NCBI GenBank assembly: GCA_007570905.1
Contig: RKSI01000028.1
Coordinates: 1 to 38,075, forward strand
Source: Gammaproteobacteria bacterium
Lineage (GTDB): Bacteria > Pseudomonadota > Gammaproteobacteria > Poriferisulfidales > Oxydemutatoraceae
Length of the DNA stretch: 38,075 nucleotides
Direction: 5' to 3'
The notes under the pieces were generated by a model. The model was given only the letters and a program-made list of their open reading frames with translations, made no database searches and was not told where the DNA came from. Of the stretch, positions 7,404-16,049 are shown in pieces (the first letter of the stretch is position 1; every line of letters starts with the position of its first letter). Both the position numbers and the translations under genes were made by a program.

Positions 7404-7421
7404 GGTTGCCGGGCGGCAACC
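7404..7421 (-). promoter_or_regulatory. Stem-loop in the xoxF leader
   Basis: A perfect 7-base stem, GGTTGCC-GCCC-GGCAACC on the transcript strand, sits about 40 bases before the xoxF start codon and is followed by an A-rich stretch, not Us. Upstream (7425-7510) the DNA is an AT-rich island likely to hold the xoxF promoter, but no clear -35/-10 pair stands out. The hairpin may stabilise the mRNA or be a control element. Confidence 0.45.
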
Positions 7422-7552
7422 GATATGTCTATTCTTACATAAATAGCCAATAAGATATACGAAATTTTCAATCGGATTGTTCGTACATTCGGCAAAAGGC
7501 ATGTTTCCTTGATTTAACGGCAATTTTTGCCAAATCCGGCCCACGCAAGACC

Positions 7553-7580
7553 TTGATGACTTGCAGCCCGGCCTTATAAT
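7553..7580 (+). promoter_or_regulatory. Promoter of the Bax-inhibitor-1 family gene
   Basis: TTGATG (7553-7558), a 16-base spacer and a perfect TATAAT (7575-7580) give a good sigma-70 promoter. Transcription would start near 7587, about 25 bases before the ATG at 7612, with GGAGGA at 7600-7605 as ribosome site. It diverges from the xoxF upstream region. Confidence 0.72.
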
Positions 7581-7611
7581 AAGGGCATCCCAACACAATG
7601 GAGGAACCCTG

Positions 7612-8271
7612 ATGGAACAAACCATTTCACGCGCGCAGACCCCGGTTCTGGCGAGCAACCGGGTCATACGCAACACCTACCTGCTGCTGACGCTGACGCT
7701 GCTGACCAGCGCCGCCGCCGCCGGCTTTGCGATGGCCGCCGGCGCGCAGCCGATTAACTGGTTCATCATGATCGCGGTCTTTATCGGCATGCCGTTCGTG
7801 ATTTACCGGTTCCGCGACAGCGCCTGGTCGCTGGCGCTGACTTTTCTGTTCACCGGCTTCATGGGCTATGTGCTGGGGCCGATACTGTCGCTCTATCTCG
7901 GGCTGCCGAACGGGCCGCAGATTGTGATGTCGGCGTTCGCGACGACGGCGGTGATGTTCACCGGTCTGTCGGTATATGCGCTGGCGACGCAGCGCGACTT
8001 CAGTTTCATGGGCGGCTTTCTGTTCGTCGGCGTGATTGTCGTGCTGCTGGCCATCGTCGCCAACCTGTTTCTGGCAATCCCGGCGCTGTCGCTGACCATC
8101 TCGGCGGTGGCGGTCATCCTGATGTCGGGGCTGATACTGTACGACACCAGCCGCATGTTGCACGGCGGCGAGACCAACTATGTCGTGATGACGGTGTCGC
8201 TGTACGCCAACATCTATGTGATGTTCACGCACCTGCTGAACCTGTTCACGGCGCTGGGCGGCCACGAGTAA
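7612..8271 (+). CDS. Bax inhibitor-1/YccA family inner membrane protein
   Basis: A 219-residue protein with about seven hydrophobic segments, e.g. TYLLLTLTLLTSAAAAGFAM, WFIMIAVFIGMPFVIY and VGVIVVLLAIVANLFLAIPA, and the family end SGLILYDTSRM..., YANIYVMFTHLLNLF. This is the layout of the BI-1 (TMBIM) family that includes YccA, an FtsH-interacting membrane protein in E. coli. The ATG at 7612 is fixed by its ribosome site and the short promoter distance. It is a single gene between xoxF (divergent) and yhdP (convergent). The exact role in this organism is not evident. Confidence 0.9.
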   Translation: MEQTISRAQTPVLASNRVIRNTYLLLTLTLLTSAAAAGFAMAAGAQPINWFIMIAVFIGMPFVIYRFRDSAWSLALTFLFTGFMGYVLGPILSLYLGLPNGPQIVMSAFATTAVMFTGLSVYALATQRDFSFMGGFLFVGVIVVLLAIVANLFLAIPALSLTISAVAVILMSGLILYDTSRMLHGGETNYVVMTVSLYANIYVMFTHLLNLFTALGGHE

Positions 8272-8310
8272 CCGCGAGCAGCCGCAGCAGCCGCGGGCAG
8301 CATTCGTTTG

Positions 8311-8339
8311 CGCCGTCCCGCCGCAGGCGCGGGGCGGCG
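8311..8339. terminator. Hairpin between the convergent BI-1 and yhdP genes
   Basis: An 11-base stem with one G-U pair (cgccgtcccgc with gcggggcggcg) and a 7-base loop fills the space between two convergent stop codons. It lacks a U tract on either strand, so its terminator role is inferred from position. Confidence 0.4.
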
Positions 8340-8340
8340 C

Positions 8341-11300
8341 TCAACCGCCGGACTTAAGGCGCGCCTTCGGCGCGCCGATGAATTTCACTTGCGGGTTTTC
8401 CCAACTGCCCTTCAGCGCATAGCGCAGCGTGATGACCCGGTCCACCCGGCGGCCCAGGCGCGCGGCCTTGTCCACGACAAAAACAATGGCGCCGGCGAGC
8501 GGGCCGGCGAACAGCGCCGACATCAGCGGCAGCGTTGAACTCAGGTTCGGCACCACATCAATCCGCTGGTCGTAGTCGCGCGCGGCGATGCCGGTGCGCC
8601 CGCTGATGGACAGGTTCAGCGCGGGGCCGTCGATGACGAAGTTCTCGGTCATCATGTCGCCGCCGCCGAAAACCAGGCGCCCGCTCATCGTGTCAAAGGC
8701 GAGGCCCTTGTCGAACACATCCTTGAAATCAAGCGTGAAGCGCTGCACTATCTCCGAGATGTTCAGCAGTCCCAGCAGTTTGCCGACGCCGGGCTTGAGC
8801 GTCTCGACGGTGCCGTCTTCGGTGTCAATCACGACCTCTCCCTCGAGTTTGCCGAGGCCGAAGCGCGGCAGCGAATCGTTCCACGCGACATCGCCGCGCA
8901 GCGTGCCGCGCGCGCCCTTCAAACCGGTCTGAAACCCCCACAGCCGCAGCAGTTTTCCGTAGTCGCCGCTTTCCGCCTCCAGTTTCAGTTCGCTGCGCTG
9001 CCGGTCGCCGCCGTTCCAGCGCCCGCTGAGCCGCACCTCGCCGATTGTCGTGCCGTCGGCGACTTTGCTGAAAGACGCCCTTGAAATCGCCAGGCCCGGT
9101 TGCGCCGGGTTGGTCATCACGCGCAGGTTGTTGACGGCAATCTCGTCAAACCGGAACTCGCCCACCCGAATCGCCAGCGGCGGCAGGCCGGCGGGATCGG
9201 GCGCGCCGCCGTCAGCGCCGGCGCCGATGTCCGCAAACATCGCCTCGCCAAGGCCAAGACGCTCAAAGTCGAGATAAACGCGCGGGTTGGCGGCCTGCGC
9301 CTGCGGGAAAATAACGCCGCCCTTGACCGGTTCGGAATCAACGCGCAACTCCAGCCGTCCGTCCGGCAGGCGCGCGGTTTTCAGCGCCAGTTTGCCCAGC
9401 GCCTGCCCGCCGAACGCGGCCTGCCCGATGACGACATCCACCGCGCCCGGCACGACCGGCGCCGCGCCGCCGCCGATGCGGTCGCCGTGCGTGCGCCACC
9501 ACGCCAGCCACTCGCCGAAGTCCAGATGCTCAATCGCGCCGCGCACGACCGGCGCCGCGCCGGTCGCGGCACGGTGCGGGCCGGGGCCGAGCAACAACTC
9601 GCCCGGCGCACCGCCCGGCGGCGGCAGCGCCCAATCAAACACATCGCCATAAACGACCCGGCGCGGCGCCGCGCCCAGCCCGGTCTCAAACACAAAAGTC
9701 TCGGCCTGTTCGCCGTCCCTGCCGAGCGGCGCCGGCAGGTTGACGCGGATGCCGCGCAGGTCGGAAGTCAGTTTAATCCTGAAGCCGCCGCCCGCCTGCA
9801 CCGCGGCGCCGGGGTTCGGCACCAGCACTTCGGCGCGCCACCCCGCCTCGCCGCCGACAAAATCTTCCAGCGCCGGCGGCGCGGCGGCGGCCATCAGGTC
9901 GGCAAAGTCCGGGTACGGCGCCAGCGTCGCGCTCAGGTCCAGCGCGGTGCCGCCGGCGACACGGCGCGCCGCAATCGTCACCGGGCGCCCCCTGAGTTCG
10001 GCGTTGATGTCGTCGGCGGCGGCGCCGGCGCGGTTGAACGCAAGACGCCCGCGCAGTTTGTCAAAGTCCAGGCCCAGCACCGGAAAAGCGAGGCCGGAAT
10101 TGTCGAAATCCAGCGTGCCGGAAACCACGGTCTTGTGCTTTACCTTGCGGCTCAGCGGCACTTCCAGGTTCAGCCGCAGGCGGCTGTCGCCGCTTGCGGC
10201 GAGGTGGGCGGGCGTCAGTCCGTAGGCGTCGAACAGTTTCAGATGATGCAAATGCGCCAGCACATCGGCAAGCGGCCCGCGCCCGCCGGCGGTGACGGCC
10301 AGCACCGGGCGGCGAACATCGGCGATGGCGACGACGGCGTCTTCGGAACGGGTGTCGAGAACCCGCAGGCGCGAGATGTCGGCGCGCAGCGCGCCGTTGC
10401 CAAACACCAGATCCGCATCCACGCCGCGCAGCGGCGGCTGGCCCTTGCGGTAATTCAGTTCGGCATCGGCGATGGCGGCGGTGATGCGCACGCCGTCGAG
10501 AAAAGAGAAGTCCGACGGCGCGCCGGCATAAACCACCCGCGCCTGCGTCACGCGCCCCGCGACCGGCGCGCGCCGCAGCCATGCATCAAGCGCCGCCGGC
10601 AGTTTCCCTTCGGGCAGCCAGTTGGCGATGCGGTTCAGCGGCAAGTCTTCAAGCGTCGCCAGAAACGCCAGATGTTCCGCCGCGCCGCGCGACCATTGCA
10701 CGCCGCCGCTGAGCGGAAAGGCCTCCTGCGGCGACGCCGCGGCGCCGGGCTGCAACGCGCCGCCGGTCAGCGCGAGTTGCACGCCGCCGGCGCCGGCGCG
10801 CCCGTGCAATTCGCCCGAAACCCGCCCTTCCCAGCAGCGTTCGCCGGTCGCCAGTTCACAGCCGCCGCCAATCTCAACGCCGTCCAGTTCCATCTGAAAC
10901 TCCACCGCGTCCGGCGCGGCGGCATCGCGCACATCGCCGACAAAGCGCAGGCGCCGCCCGAGTGCGGGCGGCAAGTCCGCCTCTACCAGCACGCGCAGGC
11001 CGCCGTCGGCGGACCCCGGGCGCTGCAACACGATGCGCGCGTTGTCAAAGCGGCGCGTCTTGCCGGCGGCGGTGTCGCGCCAGTTGATTGCCACATCCTC
11101 AATCTGCAAATGCGGAAAGGCCGACAGCAGCGCCGGCGACAGCCCGGCAACCACGCCGGAAGTGCCGCCGGCGGGCGGGCGCAGGCCGTCGGTGGCGATG
11201 TCGAGTTCAACGCCGGCGGCGTACACGCCGGAAATTTCCGGGCGCATCCGCAGCAGCGACCGCAGCGCGTCCAGTTCAACCGCCGCGCTTTGCACCGACA

Positions 11301-11559
11301 CCGGCCCCAGCACCAACCCCGACGCCAGCACGCCGAGGTCGCCGCCGCGCAGCAGCGCGCGCACCGAATCCACCCGCACCTCGACGCCGAGCGCCTCGCT
11401 TGCGGCGGACGCGAACTCGCCGCGGTAGTCGTCCACCGAGGCCAGAAACCACCGCGCCGCGAGCGTCAGCACGGCCAGCAGCGCCAGCAACGCGGCGAGC
11501 GCGACCAGCGCGTAATAAGCCGCCCTGCGCGGCGCCGAAATCAAATCGCGGTCTGCCAC
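8341..11559 (-). CDS. yhdP: YhdP-family AsmA-like envelope protein
   Basis: A 1,072-residue protein with one N-terminal membrane anchor (ALVALAALLALLAVLTLAAR) and a long beta-rich periplasmic body. The C-terminal block around LLGLLNISEIVQRF and LDFKDVFDKGLAFDTMSG and the final RVDRVITLRYALKGSWENP are characteristic of the YhdP (DUF3971/AsmA-like) family. In E. coli YhdP is one of the bridge-like proteins that carry phospholipids to the outer membrane. It is shorter than the roughly 1,270-residue E. coli protein. The GTG start overlaps the end of rsfS by 19 bases with GAGGA just upstream; a TTG five codons later is an alternative. In many gammaproteobacteria rng directly precedes yhdP; here it does not. 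Confidence 0.9.
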   Translation of the reverse strand: MADRDLISAPRRAAYYALVALAALLALLAVLTLAARWFLASVDDYRGEFASAASEALGVEVRVDSVRALLRGGDLGVLASGLVLGPVSVQSAAVELDALRSLLRMRPEISGVYAAGVELDIATDGLRPPAGGTSGVVAGLSPALLSAFPHLQIEDVAINWRDTAAGKTRRFDNARIVLQRPGSADGGLRVLVEADLPPALGRRLRFVGDVRDAAAPDAVEFQMELDGVEIGGGCELATGERCWEGRVSGELHGRAGAGGVQLALTGGALQPGAAASPQEAFPLSGGVQWSRGAAEHLAFLATLEDLPLNRIANWLPEGKLPAALDAWLRRAPVAGRVTQARVVYAGAPSDFSFLDGVRITAAIADAELNYRKGQPPLRGVDADLVFGNGALRADISRLRVLDTRSEDAVVAIADVRRPVLAVTAGGRGPLADVLAHLHHLKLFDAYGLTPAHLAASGDSRLRLNLEVPLSRKVKHKTVVSGTLDFDNSGLAFPVLGLDFDKLRGRLAFNRAGAAADDINAELRGRPVTIAARRVAGGTALDLSATLAPYPDFADLMAAAAPPALEDFVGGEAGWRAEVLVPNPGAAVQAGGGFRIKLTSDLRGIRVNLPAPLGRDGEQAETFVFETGLGAAPRRVVYGDVFDWALPPPGGAPGELLLGPGPHRAATGAAPVVRGAIEHLDFGEWLAWWRTHGDRIGGGAAPVVPGAVDVVIGQAAFGGQALGKLALKTARLPDGRLELRVDSEPVKGGVIFPQAQAANPRVYLDFERLGLGEAMFADIGAGADGGAPDPAGLPPLAIRVGEFRFDEIAVNNLRVMTNPAQPGLAISRASFSKVADGTTIGEVRLSGRWNGGDRQRSELKLEAESGDYGKLLRLWGFQTGLKGARGTLRGDVAWNDSLPRFGLGKLEGEVVIDTEDGTVETLKPGVGKLLGLLNISEIVQRFTLDFKDVFDKGLAFDTMSGRLVFGGGDMMTENFVIDGPALNLSISGRTGIAARDYDQRIDVVPNLSSTLPLMSALFAGPLAGAIVFVVDKAARLGRRVDRVITLRYALKGSWENPQVKFIGAPKARLKSGG

Positions 11560-11885
11560 AATTCCTCGAGGTCGTAAAACCTGCGCGCGGCGGCCTGCAT
11601 TACATGAACGACGACATCGCCCAGGTCTATCAGTATCCAGTCGGCGGTGTCGCGGCCCTCGACGCCGAGGGGCCGGACGCCGTTCTCGCGCGCGGTCTCG
11701 ACGATGCGGTCGGAAACGGCCTGGGCGTGGCGGTTGGAGGTGCCGGTGGCGATGATGAAGCGGTCGGTGATGGCGGTCTTGCCGCGCACATCCAGGTCGG
11801 CCACATCGCGCGCCTTCATGTCGCCGAGGCAGTCGAGCACCAGGCGGCGCAGGCGCTCAGACGTCACGGGGTTCGTTCCAGCCAT
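11541..11885 (-). CDS. rsfS: Ribosome silencing factor RsfS
   Basis: A 114-residue protein of the RsfS/Iojap family, which binds uL14 and blocks 30S-50S joining in starvation. Diagnostic segments are DVADLDVRGKTAITDRF, IIATGTSNRHAQAVSDRI, and GRDTADWILIDLGDVVVHVM with FYDLEELW at the end. It follows nadD, the usual arrangement, overlapping it by 29 bases from the ATG at 11885; a GTG at 11867 is an alternative start. It overlaps yhdP by 19 bases. Confidence 0.95.
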   Translation of the reverse strand: MAGTNPVTSERLRRLVLDCLGDMKARDVADLDVRGKTAITDRFIIATGTSNRHAQAVSDRIVETARENGVRPLGVEGRDTADWILIDLGDVVVHVMQAAARRFYDLEELWQTAI

Positions 11886-12486
11886 ACAGACGGTGTCGGC
11901 ATATGTAGTTCCAGACCGCGCCCGGCAGCAGGTAGCGCGGCTGCTCGCGCCGCCCGATCATCGCGCGGATGGCGCCGGACGACGCGGCAAACTGGCGGTT
12001 GTGCGCGCGGTACGCGCAACCGGCGGGGCTGGCCGCAAGCGCCGCCAAATCTTCGGTGCGCCGCCACGCCGCCGGCAACTGGCAGTCGCCGCAATCCGGG
12101 CGCGCCAGCACAATCAGGTGGGCCAGCGCCGGCAGGCGCGCGGCGCACTTCCAGGTGTGCATCTTCGCCGCCGTGTCCTGGCCGGCGACAAACGCAATCG
12201 GCTGTTCGCCGCCGACCTCGTCGCGCAACCGCCCAAGCGTGTCCGCGGTGTATGACACGCCGTCGTGCTCCAGTTCGCGGCCATCCACGACCAGGCCGGC
12301 GCCGGCGACCAGTTCCAGCATTTGCAGCCGGTGGCGCGCGCCGGCGCCGGCCTCGCCCTTGTCCGGATGGACGCGGCACGGCATCAGCCGCACCTGCGAG
12401 ATTTGCGGGCGCGCCAGCAGTTCAAGGGCGGGCTTGATGTGGCCGAAGTGAACCGGGTCAAAGACTCCCCCCATGACCGCAATCAC
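11857..12486 (-). CDS. nadD: Nicotinate-nucleotide adenylyltransferase NadD
   Basis: About 209 residues. NadD joins nicotinate mononucleotide and ATP to nicotinate adenine dinucleotide in NAD synthesis. The nucleotidyltransferase motif is GGVFDPVHFGH near the N-terminus, and SSGAIR is the equivalent of the C-terminal SxTxIR motif; FVAGQDTAAKMHTWK matches the central G-x-D block. I prefer the GTG at 12486 because GGGGA lies seven bases upstream; a TTG at 12492 would add two residues. It lies about 20 bases after proA and runs into rsfS. Confidence 0.94.
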   Translation of the reverse strand: MIAVMGGVFDPVHFGHIKPALELLARPQISQVRLMPCRVHPDKGEAGAGARHRLQMLELVAGAGLVVDGRELEHDGVSYTADTLGRLRDEVGGEQPIAFVAGQDTAAKMHTWKCAARLPALAHLIVLARPDCGDCQLPAAWRRTEDLAALAASPAGCAYRAHNRQFAASSGAIRAMIGRREQPRYLLPGAVWNYICRHRLYGWNEPRDV

Positions 12487-12508
12487 CGGCAATTCCCCGG
12501 CAACTTCG

Positions 12509-13792
12509 CTACTCGCGCACCTGGCCGCCGCCGAAGACGACGAACTTCTGCGTCGTCAGCCCTTCCAGGCCGACCGGCCCGCGCACATGCAGCACATCGG
12601 TGCTGATGCCGATTTCGGCGCCCAGGCCGTATTCGTGGCCGTCGGAAAAGCGGGTCGAGGCGTTGATGATGACCGAACTGGAATCCACCTCGCGCAGAAA
12701 ACGCATCGCGCGCGCGTGGTCGCGGGTGACGATGGCGTCGGTGTGCTTCGAGCCATAGGCGCCGATGTGTCCGATCGCCTCGTCCATGCCGGCCACCGTC
12801 TTCACCGACAGCACCGGCGCCAGGTATTCCTCGCGCCAGTCGCCGTCGCTTGCGGCGGCGATGTCCGGCAGCACGCGGCGCGTCTTGTCGCAGCCCCGCA
12901 ACTCGACCTTGCGCTCCTTCATGCGTTCGGCGAAGCGCGGCAGAAACTCCGCGGCGACGCTGTCGGCGACCAGCAGCGTCTCCATCGCGTTGCACACGCC
13001 GAAGCGCTGCGCCTTGGCGTTCTCGGCGATGTCCAGCGCCATGCCGATGTCGGCGCCGTCGTCCACATAGACATGGCAGATGCCGTCCAGGTGCTTGATG
13101 ACCGGAATCTTCGACTCGGCGGCGACGCGCTCAATCAGCCCCTTGCCGCCGCGCGGGATGATGACATCAATGCAGTCGTCCAGCGCCAGCATCGCGCTGA
13201 CCGATTCGCGCCCCGGCGTCTTGACGACCTGCACGCAGGCCGCCGGCAGGCCGGCTTCTTCAAGGCCGCGCTCGATGCACGCGGCGATGGCGCGGTTGGA
13301 GCGTATCGCCTCCGAGCCGCCGCGCAGAATAGAGGCGTTGCCGGATTTCAGGCACAGCGCCGCGGCGTCCGCCGTTACATTCGGGCGCGCCTCGTAGATG
13401 ATGCCGACAACGCCCAGCGGCGTGCGCATGCGCCCGACGCGAATGCCCGAAGGGCGCGCCTGCACGCCGCCAATCTCGCCGACCGGGTCGGGCAAATCGG
13501 CTATCTCGCGCACGCCGGCTATCATCGCGTCGATGCGCGCGGCGTTCAGTTCAAGCCGGTCGAGCATCGCGCCGGCGGTGCCGCGTTCGCGCGCGGCCTT
13601 CAAGTCTGCGGCGTTTTCCCGCATCAGATGGTCGCGCGACTGGTCCAACTGCCGCGCAATCGCGTGCAGCGCGCCGTTCTTGACCGGCGTTTCGGCGGCG
13701 CCGATGACCGCGGCGCAGGTTCTCGCCGTCTCGCCGATTTGCCTCAGGCTGGCGCGAACATCGGCGCCGGAATCTTGCGTTGTATCGTTCAT
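12509..13792 (-). CDS. proA: Gamma-glutamyl phosphate reductase ProA
   Basis: A 427-residue aldehyde-dehydrogenase-fold enzyme that reduces gamma-glutamyl phosphate to glutamate semialdehyde with NADPH, the second step of proline synthesis. The catalytic cysteine is Cys267 in FGVCNAMETLLV; other signatures are IYEARPNVTADAAALCLKSG, IIPRGGKGLI, and the C-terminal STRFSDGHEYGLGAEIGIST. Length and motifs are complete. It follows holA by 17 bases and precedes nadD by about 20 bases. proB is not in the window. Confidence 0.97.
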   Translation of the reverse strand: MNDTTQDSGADVRASLRQIGETARTCAAVIGAAETPVKNGALHAIARQLDQSRDHLMRENAADLKAARERGTAGAMLDRLELNAARIDAMIAGVREIADLPDPVGEIGGVQARPSGIRVGRMRTPLGVVGIIYEARPNVTADAAALCLKSGNASILRGGSEAIRSNRAIAACIERGLEEAGLPAACVQVVKTPGRESVSAMLALDDCIDVIIPRGGKGLIERVAAESKIPVIKHLDGICHVYVDDGADIGMALDIAENAKAQRFGVCNAMETLLVADSVAAEFLPRFAERMKERKVELRGCDKTRRVLPDIAAASDGDWREEYLAPVLSVKTVAGMDEAIGHIGAYGSKHTDAIVTRDHARAMRFLREVDSSSVIINASTRFSDGHEYGLGAEIGISTDVLHVRGPVGLEGLTTQKFVVFGGGQVRE

Positions 13793-13809
13793 CGTTCAGT
13801 CACTCCCCG

Positions 13810-14826
13810 TCAGGCGGCGGGCGCCCTTCGCAATGCGCCGGCGCCGGACGCGCGCAGCACCAGTCTCAGCAATTCATGCCAGGCGTCGTCGGCGCCGTGG
13901 CCCTTGACGGCCCGGTCGGCCTCGTGGCATGCATACAGCACGCCCCACCAGCGGTGGCGCAGGCCGCGCGCCAGCGCCTTGCGGTACACCGGCTGTTTGG
14001 CCTTCCACACCGCCCGCAGCACCGACTCGCGGCTGTCGCCGGCGGCCAGGCGCCGCTCCATCAAAAGCAGGCGGCGCACCTGGTCGGCCAGCGCCCACAG
14101 CACCAGCGGCTCGGGCGCGCCCTCGCCGCGCAGCCCTTCCAGCACCTGCACCGCGCGGCGGCCATCGCCGCCGACCGCGGCGTCGGCCAGGTCATAGACG
14201 CTGTAATGGGCGCTGTCGCCGACTATCCTGCCGGCCTCGTCCGCCTCCAGCGTGTCGTCGCCGCACAGCAACTTCAGTTTTTCCACTTCCTGCGCCGCCG
14301 CCAGCAGGTTGCCCTCGGCGCGCTCGGCGATGAGTTCGGCGACGCCCTCGCCCGCGGCGACGCCGGCGCGCGCCATGCGCTCGCGCAGCCACGCCCTCAA
14401 TTCGACCGGGTTCTTCGCATACACCTGCACCCACACACCGTGTTCGGTGGCGCGCCGCACCCACGCCGCGCGCCCGTCCACCTTGCGCGCCTGCACCAGA
14501 AACAGCACCTGCTCCGGCGGCGACTCCAGCACTTCCCTGAAGAATTCCGCGCCGCGCGCCGGCAGTTTGTCGCCGGGCAGCCGGATGTCCATGAAACGCC
14601 GCTCGGCGAACAGCGACAGGTTGCCGGCGGCGGCGGCGAGGCGGCTCCAGTCAAAGTCCGGCTCAATGAAGAAAAACTCGCGGTGGCCGTAGCCCTGCGC
14701 CGCGGCTTTGGCGCGGATTTTGTCGGCGGCCTCCATCTGCTGCAAAGGCTCCTCGCCCGACACCAGGTAAAACGGCGCGAGGCCCTTGTCGAGCAGCCCC
14801 GGCAGTTGGTTAAAATAGGCTTTCAT
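13810..14826 (-). CDS. holA: DNA polymerase III delta subunit HolA
   Basis: A 338-residue protein, close to the 343 residues of E. coli delta. Delta opens the sliding clamp in the clamp loader. Supporting features are the N-terminal FYLVSGEEPLQQMEAADKI with the delta-specific nucleotide-site remnant, LIAERAEGNLLAAAQEVEKL in the middle, and DLADAAVGGDGRRAVQVLEG plus LLLMERRLAAGDS in the collar region. It heads the operon holA-proA-nadD-rsfS-yhdP and diverges from the reductase gene with only 27 bases between them, so both promoters must lie in or overlap that gap or the coding ends. Confidence 0.93.
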   Translation of the reverse strand: MKAYFNQLPGLLDKGLAPFYLVSGEEPLQQMEAADKIRAKAAAQGYGHREFFFIEPDFDWSRLAAAAGNLSLFAERRFMDIRLPGDKLPARGAEFFREVLESPPEQVLFLVQARKVDGRAAWVRRATEHGVWVQVYAKNPVELRAWLRERMARAGVAAGEGVAELIAERAEGNLLAAAQEVEKLKLLCGDDTLEADEAGRIVGDSAHYSVYDLADAAVGGDGRRAVQVLEGLRGEGAPEPLVLWALADQVRRLLLMERRLAAGDSRESVLRAVWKAKQPVYRKALARGLRHRWWGVLYACHEADRAVKGHGADDAWHELLRLVLRASGAGALRRAPAA

Positions 14827-14853
14827 CCCCCTATCATATCGGAATCACAGACA

Positions 14854-15729
14854 ATGGAAAAAATCGCATTCATCGGGCTTGGCATCATGGGCCGGCAAAT
14901 GGCCGCCAACCTGCTTGCCGCAGGCCACAAGTTGTTCGTCCACGCGCGCCGCGCCGCGGCGATGGCGCCGCTGGTTGAACAGGGCGCCACAGCCTGCCGC
15001 AGCCCCGCCGACGCCGCGCGCCAGGCCGGCGTCTGCATCACGATGGTGTCGGACACGCCCGATGTCGAGGAGGTGCTGTTCGGCGCCGGCGGCGTCATCC
15101 ACGCCGCCGCCGCCGGCAGCCTGGCGGTGGACATGAGCACCATCTCGCCGGAGGCGACGCGCGGGTTCGCCGCGCGCCTCTCCGAAAAAGACATCACGCT
15201 GCTCGACGCGCCGGTGTCGGGCGGCGAGGCGGGCGCCGTTGAGGGCGCGCTGTCCATCATGGCCGGCGGCCCGAAGGCGGCGTTTGAGCGCGCGCTGCCG
15301 CTGCTGCGGGTGATGGGCAAACACATCGTGCACATCGGCGGCAGCGGCGCCGGGCAGGTCGCAAAGGCATGCAACCAGATTCTCGTCGCCCAGACGATAC
15401 TCGCTTGCGCCGAGGCGCTGGAGTTCGCCGCCGCCGCCGGCGTGGACGCCGCGCGCGTGCGCGAGGCGCTGCTCGGCGGCTTCGCCAACAGCAGGATACT
15501 GGAAGTCCACGGGCGGCGGATGCTGGAAGACGATTACCGCCCCGGCTTCAAGGCGGCGCTGCACTGCAAGGACCTTCGCAACGCCTCGGCGTCGGCGGCG
15601 GCGATGGGCGTGCGCCTCGACGGCCTCACGCTGGCCGCCGAACGCATGCGCGAACTGGTGGACGCAGGCGGCGGCGACCTCGACTCGGCGGCGCTCGCCA
15701 AGGTTGTGCGCGACAATCTTCGCCGCTGA
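14854..15729 (+). CDS. garR: Tartronate semialdehyde (2-hydroxy-3-oxopropionate) reductase, beta-hydroxyacid dehydrogenase family
   Basis: A 291-residue NAD(P)-dependent beta-hydroxyacid dehydrogenase. It shows the Rossmann motif GLGIMGRQMAANL at residues 8-20, the substrate-binding DAPVSGGEAGAVEG with Ser122, and the catalytic Lys171 with Asn174 in GQVAKACNQI. This set is typical of GarR/GlxR enzymes that reduce tartronate semialdehyde to D-glycerate in glyoxylate or glycerate metabolism; 3-hydroxyisobutyrate dehydrogenase is the main alternative. It is a single gene with no glyoxylate carboligase or hydroxypyruvate isomerase beside it, so the exact substrate is inferred. The ribosome site is weak (GGAATC). 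Confidence 0.85.
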   Translation: MEKIAFIGLGIMGRQMAANLLAAGHKLFVHARRAAAMAPLVEQGATACRSPADAARQAGVCITMVSDTPDVEEVLFGAGGVIHAAAAGSLAVDMSTISPEATRGFAARLSEKDITLLDAPVSGGEAGAVEGALSIMAGGPKAAFERALPLLRVMGKHIVHIGGSGAGQVAKACNQILVAQTILACAEALEFAAAAGVDAARVREALLGGFANSRILEVHGRRMLEDDYRPGFKAALHCKDLRNASASAAAMGVRLDGLTLAAERMRELVDAGGGDLDSAALAKVVRDNLRR

Positions 15730-15739
15730 CAGGCGGCGG

Positions 15740-16015
15740 TTACTGCCGCATCAAGGTGCAATTGAAGGCCATCGGCCTGTCGCCGCGGTCGTCCGCGCCG
15801 AGCCGCTCCATTGCGGCGGCGGCGCATTCATCGCGCGTGTCAAACGGGCCGAACATCTCGGTGGATGCGCCGCCCGCGCTGTACAGCGAGGCTTGCCACG
15901 GGCCGTAGCCACCGGCGCCGGCGTGCTGGCGCGCGCCGTCCTCGGTGACACAGCCGAATAAAGACGCCGACGCGACCAGCGCGCCGGCCATTGCCGTGCG
16001 TATTTTCATTGTCAT
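15740..16015 (-). CDS. Small lipoprotein of unknown function
   Basis: A protein of about 91 residues with a lipoprotein signal: basic MTMKIRTAM, hydrophobic AGALVASASLFG and a lipobox ending in Cys (SLFGC). The mature part has a Gly-rich segment, FGPFDTRDECAAAAMERL and MAFNCTLMRQ at the end, with two further cysteines that may form a disulfide. The start is either the ATG at 16015 or the one at 16009. It is 34 bases after dnaQ and likely its operon partner, and converges on the reductase gene with ten bases between stops. No family recognised. Confidence 0.72.
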   Translation of the reverse strand: MTMKIRTAMAGALVASASLFGCVTEDGARQHAGAGGYGPWQASLYSAGGASTEMFGPFDTRDECAAAAMERLGADDRGDRPMAFNCTLMRQ

Positions 16016-16049
16016 CCGGGGTTTTGGGTTCATCGGAAACATAAAGTTA

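Noticed and set aside
7404..7421. xoxF leader hairpin as a terminator of either strand
   Set aside because: On the transcript strand it is followed by As, and on the other strand no U tract follows the stem, so it does not have terminator form.
8272..8340. Repeats of GCAGCCGC near 8276-8300 as a mobile or REP element
   Set aside because: They are short, few and confined to the spacer; there are no other copies in the window that would make a family.
9100..11577. An 825-codon open frame on the plus strand opposite yhdP, and similar long frames opposite proA/holA (12473-14197) and lon/clpX (30632-32944)
   Set aside because: They are mirror frames of GC-rich coding sequence, with Arg/Gln/His/Ala-rich composition and no domain; the minus-strand genes have clear family signatures.
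15730..15739. A terminator between the reductase and the lipoprotein gene
   Set aside because: Only a short GC stem overlapping the coding ends (cgccg/cggcg) is present, without U tract and with only ten bases between the stop codons.
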